This document shows positions 1 through 4,489 of a stretch of DNA of 5,745 nucleotides, in pieces. The notes beneath the pieces are model-generated. The model saw only the letters and a program-made list of their open reading frames with translations. It was not told where the DNA came from and made no database searches. Every line of letters begins with the position of its first letter. Within the stretch, counting starts at the first letter, position 1. Source of the DNA: Gammaproteobacteria bacterium (lineage in GTDB: Bacteria > Pseudomonadota > Gammaproteobacteria > Xanthomonadales > Xanthomonadaceae); the NCBI GenBank assembly GCA_030431185.1, contig JAUIJO010000190.1:1-5745 (forward strand), in the 5' to 3' direction. Position numbers and translations under genes: made by a program.

Positions 1-1
1 T

Positions 2-193
2 GAGACCCGTGCGTTCACCATCGTCTTCGCCGGTGCCTTGCCCGGCAGCCAGGTCGTGCCACGGGCGCCGGCGTCGCCGCGCGGCTCGCAACGGGTGGTG
101 GCGCTCGTCGCCGACGGGCAGCCGGGGCAGTACAAGTACGACATCCACGCCAACGGGCATCGCCTGGATCCGGTCATCATCATCGACCGTTGA
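2..193 (+). CDS. C-terminal 63 residues of an unidentified protein (5' end outside window)
   Basis: The frame is open from the left edge and ends in TGA at 191-193. It encodes 63 visible residues beginning ETRAFTIVFAG and ending RLDPVIIIDR. The codons end mostly in G or C, as in the neighbouring genes, and the frame runs right up to the convergent rnhB, which supports a real gene tail. The composition is small, hydrophobic and beta-prone: FTIVFAGAL, then a proline/alanine/serine linker, RVVALVAD, a YKYDIHANG stretch and a final LDPVIII strand. I see no membrane helix, Cys motif or catalytic signature in the visible part. The YxYD...LDPxIII ending resembles small uncharacterised beta-sandwich proteins, but I cannot assign a family. 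It is transcribed towards rnhB with only 3 nt between the two stop codons, so it does not belong to the lipid A operon. Confidence 0.6.
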   Translation, partial: ETRAFTIVFAGALPGSQVVPRAPASPRGSQRVVALVADGQPGQYKYDIHANGHRLDPVIIIDR

Positions 194-196
194 GGC

Positions 197-817
197 TCAG
201 GCGATCGCCTGCGCGTGCAAGGCCTGTCGCACCGGCGCGAAACTGCGCCGGTGCGCGGGACAGGGCCCGTGGTGGGCGAGGGCGGCCAGGTGGGCGGCCG
301 TGGGATAGCCCTTGTGGGCATCGAAGCCGTACACCGGGAACGCCGCGTGCAGCTCCTGCATCCACCGGTCCCGCGACACCTTGGCCAGGATCGAGGCGGC
401 CATGATCGCCGGTTCACGCGCATCGCCGCCCACCAGGGCCTCGCCCGGGCAGGGCAGCCCGGGCGGCAGCATGTTGCCGTCGATCCGGGCCAGTCGGGCC
501 GCCGGGCGCAGCGCCGCGACCGCACGGCACATGCCGGTCAACGTGGCCTGGAGGATATTGATCCGGTCGATCTCGTCGGCCGGGACGAGCTCCACGTGCC
601 AGGCCAGCGCCCGCGCCTGGATCAGCGGGAAGAGGGCTTCGCGGCGCTTCAGGCTCAGTTTCTTGGAGTCGTCCAGGCCCTCGATGGGGCGGCCGGGATC
701 GAGGATGACCGCGGCCACCGCCACCGGTCCGGCCAGCGGGCCCCGTCCGGCCTCGTCGACACCGGCCACGTGCAGGATGCGCGCCGTCGACGCGAACAGG
801 TCGCCGCACAGGCTCAT
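197..817 (-). CDS. rnhB: Ribonuclease HII
   Basis: 206 residues, close to the usual size of bacterial RNase HII. The enzyme cuts RNA in RNA/DNA hybrids and nicks 5' to single ribonucleotides in DNA, starting ribonucleotide excision repair in the cytoplasm. The N-terminal motif GVDEAGRGPLAGP gives the acidic pair Asp21/Glu22 and the Gly-Arg-Gly that reads the RNA-DNA junction. The other metal ligands expected are Asp113 (IDGN) and Asp132 (GGDAREP). DDSKKLS (49-55), AASILAKVSRD (140-150), YGFDAHKGYPT (163-173, with the conserved Tyr163) and the C-terminal HRRSFAPV (189-196) are also family hallmarks. The ATG at 817 overlaps the lpxB stop as ATGA and has a GAGGA site 6 nt upstream, which fixes the start. 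It is the last gene of the cluster here; dnaE, which follows rnhB in E. coli, is absent from the window. Confidence 0.97.
   Translation of the reverse strand: MSLCGDLFASTARILHVAGVDEAGRGPLAGPVAVAAVILDPGRPIEGLDDSKKLSLKRREALFPLIQARALAWHVELVPADEIDRINILQATLTGMCRAVAALRPAARLARIDGNMLPPGLPCPGEALVGGDAREPAIMAASILAKVSRDRWMQELHAAFPVYGFDAHKGYPTAAHLAALAHHGPCPAHRRSFAPVRQALHAQAIA
198..211. repeat. 14-bp perfect palindrome at the rnhB stop codon
   Basis: CAGGCGATCGCCTG reads the same on both strands. It begins inside the rnhB stop codon and lies 5 bp past the stop of the convergent plus-strand gene. As RNA it could form only a 5-bp stem with a GATC loop, and there is no T tract on either side, so it is a weak terminator candidate at best. 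Confidence 0.5.
223..264. repeat. Strong GC-rich hairpin in the rnhB 3' end; possible terminator of the convergent plus-strand gene
   Basis: A perfect 10-bp inner stem pairs GCACCGGCGC (229-238) with GCGCCGGTGC (245-254) around a 6-nt loop, GAAACT. After a 4-nt bulge (255-258), a 6-bp outer stem pairs CCTGTC (223-228) with GACAGG (259-264). The structure starts 30 nt past the stop of the plus-strand gene and lies in rnhB codons for the conserved RRSFAPV region. No T run follows on the plus strand, so any terminating role would be of the GC-hairpin type and is inferred. The pairing itself is read directly from the sequence. Confidence 0.6.
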
Positions 818-1965
818 GCCGGATCCTCGAGCAGCCCGGCGATCGCCCGGGCCGCTTCGCGGGAGGCATCGCGCCTGAGCTGCTGGTGTATCTCGCGGAA
901 GCGCGGGAGCAGCGCGTCGCCCGCGGCCGGTTCGCGCAGTGCCAGCACGGTGGCCGCCGCCAGCGCCTCGGCGCTGCAGTCGTCCTGCATCAGTTCCGGC
1001 ACCACCGCCTCGCCCGCCAGCACGTTGGGCAGCGCATAGTGGTCGACCTTGAGCAGGCCCAGGCCCTTGACGATGCGGTAGGTCAGCGGCGCGACCTTGT
1101 AGCCGACCACCATCGGACGCTTCGCCAGCATCGCTTCCAGCGTCGCCGTGCCCGAGGCCAGCAGGATCGCGTCGCTGGCGATCATCGCCCGCCGCGCCTG
1201 GCCATCGATCAGACGTGCTTCCGGAAAGCCGGCCAGCAATGGCTCCAGGGCGGTGCGGCATGCGGCGTTCGCCGCCGGCACCACCACCTGCAGGCCCGGG
1301 ATGGCCTGGGCGACGTGGCGTGCGGCCTCGATGAAGGTGCTGCCCAGGCGGTCGATCTCGCCCAGCCGCGAGCCGGGCAGCACCGCCAGCACCGGTCGTC
1401 CCGGCGCCAGCCCGAGGCGCTCGCGCGCGGCGTCGCGGTCGGGTTCCAGCGGCATTTCGTCGGCGAGCGGATGGCCGACGAAACGGGCGTCGACGCCATG
1501 GCGCGCGTAGATCGGCGGCTCCATCGGGAACAGGCACAGCACGCGGTCGGCGGACTGTCCGATCGTCGCGGCCCGTTTCTCGCGCCAGGCCCACACCGAC
1601 GGGCTCACGTAATGCACGGTGCGCGGCTTGCCGTCCCCGGAGCGATGCCGTTTCAGCCAGCGCTCCACGGGCAGGTTGAAATCCGGGGCATCGATGCCGA
1701 CGTAGACGTCCGGCCGCCAGTCGAGCAGGCGACGCCGCAGCGTGCGTCGCAGCTTCAACAGGCGGGGCAGGTGGCGCAGGACTTCCGCCAGGCCCATCAC
1801 CGCCAGTTCGTCGGCGTCGTGCCAGGCGTCCAGGCCGGCCGCGCGCATCCGCGGACCGCCGATACCGGCGAACACGGCGTCCGGATACCGCTCGCGCAGC
1901 GCGTCGATGAGTCCCGCGCCGAGCAGGTCGCCCGAGGCTTCGCCGGCCACCAGGGCGATGCGCAT
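814..1965 (-). CDS. lpxB: Lipid-A-disaccharide synthase
   Basis: 383 residues, the usual length. LpxB, a GT19 inverting glycosyltransferase and peripheral inner-membrane enzyme, joins UDP-2,3-diacylglucosamine and lipid X into the beta-1,6 disaccharide-1-phosphate, releasing UDP. Visible hallmarks are MRIALVAGEASGD at the N-terminus, ELAVMG (53-58), VGIDAPDF (89-96, with the Asp92 region known to be critical), HYVSPSVWAWR (118-128), GHPLAD (164-169), LPGSR (196-200, Arg expected to contact the substrate phosphate), LLASGTATLE (268-277) and MVVGYK (285-290). The ATG at 1965 is chosen because the family motif starts there. It has no recognisable Shine-Dalgarno sequence: the preceding bases are pyrimidine-rich (CACGCTCCC). 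The frame stays open upstream, and an in-frame GTG at 2013 would add 16 residues, so a longer N-terminus is possible. The gene lies 169 nt after lpxA and overlaps rnhB by 4 nt. Confidence 0.96.
   Translation of the reverse strand: MRIALVAGEASGDLLGAGLIDALRERYPDAVFAGIGGPRMRAAGLDAWHDADELAVMGLAEVLRHLPRLLKLRRTLRRRLLDWRPDVYVGIDAPDFNLPVERWLKRHRSGDGKPRTVHYVSPSVWAWREKRAATIGQSADRVLCLFPMEPPIYARHGVDARFVGHPLADEMPLEPDRDAARERLGLAPGRPVLAVLPGSRLGEIDRLGSTFIEAARHVAQAIPGLQVVVPAANAACRTALEPLLAGFPEARLIDGQARRAMIASDAILLASGTATLEAMLAKRPMVVGYKVAPLTYRIVKGLGLLKVDHYALPNVLAGEAVVPELMQDDCSAEALAAATVLALREPAAGDALLPRFREIHQQLRRDASREAARAIAGLLEDPA
824..828 (-). promoter_or_regulatory. Ribosome binding site of rnhB
   Basis: GAGGA on the minus strand lies 6 nt before the rnhB ATG, inside the last codons of lpxB. 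Together with the ATGA overlap at 814-817 it points to translational coupling of rnhB to lpxB. Confidence 0.75.
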
Positions 1966-1968
1966 GGG
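1951..1968. repeat. 18-bp direct repeat, copy at the lpxB start
   Basis: On the minus strand this reads CCCATGCGCATCGCCCTG: three bases upstream plus the first five lpxB codons. It is identical over all 18 bases to 2061-2078, offset by 110 bp in the same orientation. Such a match within 130 bp is very unlikely by chance. Confidence 0.9.
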
Positions 1969-2033
1969 AGCGTGGGCGTCGTGGGAAGCGGCGGTCGGAT
2001 CCAAGGCTGGCACGGTCGAACGGACAAGGTCGC

Positions 2034-2078
2034 CAGTGTGCCCGAAGCGGCCGTCGCGCGCAGGGCGATGCGCATGGG
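2034..2078 (-). pseudogene. Decayed duplicate of the lpxB 5' end in the lpxA-lpxB gap
   Basis: Read on the minus strand from the ATG at 2075, the first codons give MRIALRATAASGTL. lpxB itself begins MRIALVAGEASGDL. Ten of 14 residues agree, and by hand about 29 of 42 bases agree in coding register, on top of the identical CCC before each ATG. The offset to the true start is 110 bp, so the copy is out of frame with lpxB. Beyond about 42 nt the likeness fades, although an ATCCG...GCCG patch near 1985-2000 may match lpxB around codons 27-30. I infer a small tandem duplication of the lpxB 5' end whose upstream copy has lost function. A second, active start is a less likely alternative. Confidence 0.45.
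2061..2078. repeat. 18-bp direct repeat, upstream copy in the lpxA-lpxB gap
   Basis: This is identical to 1951-1968 and includes an ATG (2075-2073 on the minus strand) followed by the same Arg-Ile-Ala-Leu codons as lpxB. It lies 57 nt past the lpxA stop. Confidence 0.9.
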
Positions 2079-2113
2079 CCGTGCCCGTCGCCGGCGTCTC
2101 CGGAGCAGGCCGG

Positions 2114-2127
2114 GCCGGGCGCCCGGC
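2114..2127. repeat. 14-bp GC palindrome just past the lpxA stop
   Basis: GCCGGGCGCCCGGC is self-complementary and begins 7 nt past the lpxA stop on the minus-strand transcript. A following CCCGGC offers an alternative 6-bp stem with a 7-nt loop. There is no U tract, so it could pause polymerase or act as a 3'-end stability hairpin rather than as a classical terminator. Confidence 0.5.
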
Positions 2128-2134
2128 GGCTGCG

Positions 2135-2917
2135 TCAGCGCAGCAGCGGGCGCTCGCCGCTGTCGATGAAGTCGAGCAGCGCGCGCACGTCCTCGCTCTC
2201 CCCGGCGATCTCGACCAGCTTCCCCCGCGCCTCCTCAAGCGAGCCGCCCGCGACATACAGGGCGCGGTAGGCGCGCTTGATCGCGCTGATCCGGCCGCTG
2301 TCGAAGCCGCGGCGCTTGAGGCCTTCGCTGTTGATGCCGCGCGGCCGTCCGTAGCCGTCCTGGGCGACCATCACGAAGGGCGGCACGTCGCCGTTGACGA
2401 ACGCGCCCATCCCAATGAACGCATGCGCGCCGATCCGGCAGAACTGGTGCACGCCGGCGAAGCCGCTGAGGATCACGTGGTCGCCCACGCTGACGTGGCC
2501 GGCGAGGGTGGCATTGTTGGAGAACACGCAATGGTCGCCCACGATGCAGTCGTGGGCCACGTGCGTGTAGGCCAGCAGCCAGTTGTCGTTGCCGATGCGG
2601 GTGAGGCCCCCGCCGGTGCCGGTGCCGCGGTTGATGGTGACGAACTCGCGGAACGTGTTGCGATCGCCGATGACCAGCTCGACCCGCTCGCCGGCGAACT
2701 TCTTGTCCTGCGGCTCGCCGCCGATCGCGCAATGGCCGATGAAGCGGTTGTCGCTGCCGATCGTCGTCGGCCCGGCGACCGAGCAATGGGGGCCGAACTC
2801 GCAGCCATCCCCCACCACGACATCGTCGCCGACGTGGCAGAACGCACCGATCCGCACGCCCTTGCCCAGTCGGGCGCCGGCCTCGACGACGGCGGTGGGA
2901 TGGATCGCCGCGTCCAT
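2135..2917 (-). CDS. lpxA: Acyl-ACP--UDP-N-acetylglucosamine O-acyltransferase
   Basis: 260 residues (E. coli 262). LpxA is a cytoplasmic trimer that moves an (R)-3-hydroxyacyl chain from ACP to the 3-OH of UDP-GlcNAc, the first step of lipid A synthesis. Residues 1-190 form the left-handed beta-helix of hexapeptide repeats (IHPTAVVEAGARLGKG, IGAFCHVG, VGDGCEFG and so on). The signature THVAHDC (118-124) supplies the catalytic His122, matching E. coli His125. NNATLAGHVSVGD (134-146), VHQFCRIGAHAFIG (156-169) and GLKRRGF (199-205) are further family marks, and the C-terminal helical domain is present. Met170 sits at the hydrocarbon-ruler position (Gly173 in E. coli, Met169 in Pseudomonas aeruginosa), so a C10-C12 acyl preference is predicted. 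The ATG is 2 nt after the fabZ stop. It has only a distant GAGG upstream, so translation is probably coupled to fabZ. Confidence 0.97.
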   Translation of the reverse strand: MDAAIHPTAVVEAGARLGKGVRIGAFCHVGDDVVVGDGCEFGPHCSVAGPTTIGSDNRFIGHCAIGGEPQDKKFAGERVELVIGDRNTFREFVTINRGTGTGGGLTRIGNDNWLLAYTHVAHDCIVGDHCVFSNNATLAGHVSVGDHVILSGFAGVHQFCRIGAHAFIGMGAFVNGDVPPFVMVAQDGYGRPRGINSEGLKRRGFDSGRISAIKRAYRALYVAGGSLEEARGKLVEIAGESEDVRALLDFIDSGERPLLR

Positions 2918-2919
2918 GC

Positions 2920-3375
2920 TCAGGACTTGACCTCGGCGCAGAGGATGTCGGCGCAGGCCGCCTGTTCGCCATCGACGCGGGCGACGCCGCAGTACAGCGC
3001 CATGTTGCGGATGGTGCGCTTGAGGGTCACCTCCAGCTCCAGGCGATCGCCCGGCACCACCATGCGCGAGAACTTCGCGTTGTCGATCTTCACCAGGTAG
3101 AACAGCTTGCCATCGGTGTTGCCGTTGTTCGACAGCTGGGTCAGCAGGCCACCGGCCTGCGCCAGGGCCTCGATCACCAGCACGCCGGGCATGACCGGGT
3201 GGTTGGGGAAATGGCCATTGAAGAAGTGCTCGTTGATGGTCACGTTCTTGTAGGCGAGCACGCGCTTGTGCGGATCCAGTTCCGTCACCCGGTCGACGAG
3301 CAGGAACGGGTAGCGGTGCGGGATCAGCGCCTGGATGGCGGTGACGTCGATCGGCAGTTGTACGGTCGAACTCAT
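2920..3375 (-). CDS. fabZ: 3-hydroxyacyl-ACP dehydratase FabZ
   Basis: 151 residues, a typical FabZ. It removes water from (R)-3-hydroxyacyl-ACP to give trans-2-enoyl-ACP during cytoplasmic type II fatty acid elongation. It therefore competes with LpxA and LpxD, encoded on either side, for the same substrate pool. The hotdog fold is marked by LIPHRYPFLLVDRV (17-30), the catalytic His55 in NGHFPNHPVMPG (53-64) and the catalytic Glu69 in VLVIEALAQAGG (65-76), followed by KIDNAKFSRMVVPGD (96-110). The ATG at 3375 is preferred because an AAGGA site lies 7 nt upstream. An in-frame GTG at 3411 would add 12 residues that do not look like the family N-terminus. Confidence 0.97.
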   Translation of the reverse strand: MSSTVQLPIDVTAIQALIPHRYPFLLVDRVTELDPHKRVLAYKNVTINEHFFNGHFPNHPVMPGVLVIEALAQAGGLLTQLSNNGNTDGKLFYLVKIDNAKFSRMVVPGDRLELEVTLKRTIRNMALYCGVARVDGEQAACADILCAEVKS

Positions 3376-3382
3376 CGATGTT

Positions 3383-3387
3383 TCCTT
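3383..3387 (-). promoter_or_regulatory. Ribosome binding site of fabZ
   Basis: AAGGA on the minus strand, 7 nt before the fabZ ATG, is one of the two clear Shine-Dalgarno sites among the cluster genes. It selects the start at 3375 over the upstream GTG at 3411. Confidence 0.8.
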
Positions 3388-3410
3388 GCTGGGTCGGGCC
3401 CGCCATGGCA

Positions 3411-3420
3411 CCCCGCGGGG
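3411..3420. repeat. 10-bp GC palindrome in the fabZ leader
   Basis: CCCCGCGGGG lies in the 66-nt lpxD-fabZ gap, about 24 nt upstream of the fabZ ribosome binding site. It could form a short CGCCC/GGGUG stem in the transcript. A role in processing or attenuation is only a possibility, because GC palindromes are common in DNA of this composition. Confidence 0.3.
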
Positions 3421-3441
3421 CGGCGCATGCCGGTGGGTGCG

Positions 3442-4455
3442 TCAGGACTCCGCGCGCGGCACGCGACGGGCGAGCGCATCGAGCTGCTTGAAGCGGGCGG
3501 CGTTCTTGCGCCAGCTTCGATTGTCCATCAATGGGGTGCCGGATGAATACTCGCCGGGCTCGCGTATCGAGGCCGTGACCAGGCTCATCGCGGTGACGAC
3601 GACGCGGTCGCATACCTCGATGTGCCCGACGATGCCCGCACCGCCGCCAATCAGGCAATAACGGCCGATCCGCGCGCTGCCGGCCACCGCCACGCAGCCC
3701 GCCATCGCGGTGTGGGCGCCGACATGGACGTTGTGGCCGATCTGGATCTGGTTGTCGAGGCGAACGTCGTCGCCCAGCACGGTGTCCTCGATCGCCCCGC
3801 GGTCGATGCAGGTGTTGGCGCCGATCTCGCAGTCGCTGCCGACCTGCACGCCGCCCAGTTGCGGCACGTTGAGCCAGCGCCCCTCGTCCATCGCCAGTCC
3901 GAAGCCATCGGCGCCGAGCACGGCACCGGGATGGATGCGGACGCGTTCCCCCAGGCGCACGCGGGTCACCAGGGTGACCCGGGCGACCAGCTCGCTGCCG
4001 GCGCCGACCACGCAGTCCTCGCCGATCACGCAACCCGGTCCGACCGCGGCCCCGGCCTCGATGCGGCTGCGGGCGCCGACGCTGACGAAGGGGCCCACGT
4101 GGGCGTCGGGCGACACTTCGGCGCTGGGATCGATGGCCGCGGAGGGATGGATGCCGGCCGGTCGCTCGGGCCGTGGCGCGAACAGCGCGGCGATCCGCGC
4201 AAACGCGGAGTAGGGGTCGCGTGCGACCAGGGCATTGCCCTCGAAGCCGTCCGCGTCCGCCGCTCGCATGACCACCAGCCCGGCCCGGGTCGCGGCAAGC
4301 TGGCCGCGGTACTTCGGGTTGGCGAGGAAGGCGAGCTGCCCCGGGCCCGCCGAGGCCAGGGTGCCCACCCCTTCGATCCGTACATCCGGCCGCCCGTGGA
4401 CGCCGAGGCCGAAGCGTTCGGCCAGTCCGGCTGCCGTGTGGGAGGTCGCGCTCAT
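3442..4455 (-). CDS. lpxD: UDP-3-O-(3-hydroxyacyl)glucosamine N-acyltransferase
   Basis: 337 residues (E. coli 341). LpxD adds the second primary (R)-3-hydroxyacyl chain, from ACP, to the 2-amine of UDP-3-O-acylglucosamine, after LpxA and LpxC. The N-terminal uridine-binding domain (about 1-100) shows LAFLANPKYR, with Phe43 and Tyr49 at the positions that stack the uracil in Chlamydia LpxD. A hexapeptide-repeat beta-helix follows at about 101-290 (IHPSAAIDPSAEVSPDAHVG onwards). The catalytic His241 lies in NQIQIGHNVHVG (235-246), and ANTCIDRGAIEDT (213-225) and IGRYCLIGG (263-271) are typical. The C-terminal YSSGTPL...WRKNAARFKQLD leads into the terminal ACP-binding helix. The ATG at 4455 matches the family start. 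The ribosome site is weak, with a GGAA 11 nt away. The gene starts 34 nt after the bamA stop, with no skp between. Confidence 0.97.
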   Translation of the reverse strand: MSATSHTAAGLAERFGLGVHGRPDVRIEGVGTLASAGPGQLAFLANPKYRGQLAATRAGLVVMRAADADGFEGNALVARDPYSAFARIAALFAPRPERPAGIHPSAAIDPSAEVSPDAHVGPFVSVGARSRIEAGAAVGPGCVIGEDCVVGAGSELVARVTLVTRVRLGERVRIHPGAVLGADGFGLAMDEGRWLNVPQLGGVQVGSDCEIGANTCIDRGAIEDTVLGDDVRLDNQIQIGHNVHVGAHTAMAGCVAVAGSARIGRYCLIGGGAGIVGHIEVCDRVVVTAMSLVTASIREPGEYSSGTPLMDNRSWRKNAARFKQLDALARRVPRAES

Positions 4456-4489
4456 GCCCGGCGTGGTTCCGATGGGGATTCCGGCGGCG

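Noticed and set aside
201..208. GCGATCGC resembling the HIP1 octamer
   Set aside because: HIP1 is a cyanobacterial genome-wide repeat. One or two matches in GC-rich DNA of a different lineage carry no weight.
1999..2027. Promoter-like TTGTCC - 17 nt - TTGGAT on the minus strand upstream of lpxB
   Set aside because: The -10 box matches the consensus at only about half its positions, and such matches are frequent by chance. It is not listed as a promoter.
886..2169. Long plus-strand open frame (427 codons) antisense to lpxB
   Set aside because: It is rich in Arg, Gln, His and Ala with no domain pattern and lies opposite a confident lpxB. Long antisense frames are expected in GC-rich coding DNA.
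1742..3100. 452-codon plus-strand open frame opposite lpxA and the lpxA-lpxB gap
   Set aside because: It has a shadow composition and is antisense to lpxA, with no recognisable motif or ribosome site.
3376..3411. Upstream GTG start for fabZ adding 12 residues
   Set aside because: The AAGGA site sits correctly for the ATG at 3375, and the extra residues do not resemble the FabZ N-terminus.
2135..4033. 632-codon minus-strand open frame covering lpxA, fabZ and part of lpxD
   Set aside because: Only the last 260 codons (LpxA) look like protein; the rest is Arg/Pro/Gly-rich shadow of fabZ and lpxD. It is not a fusion.
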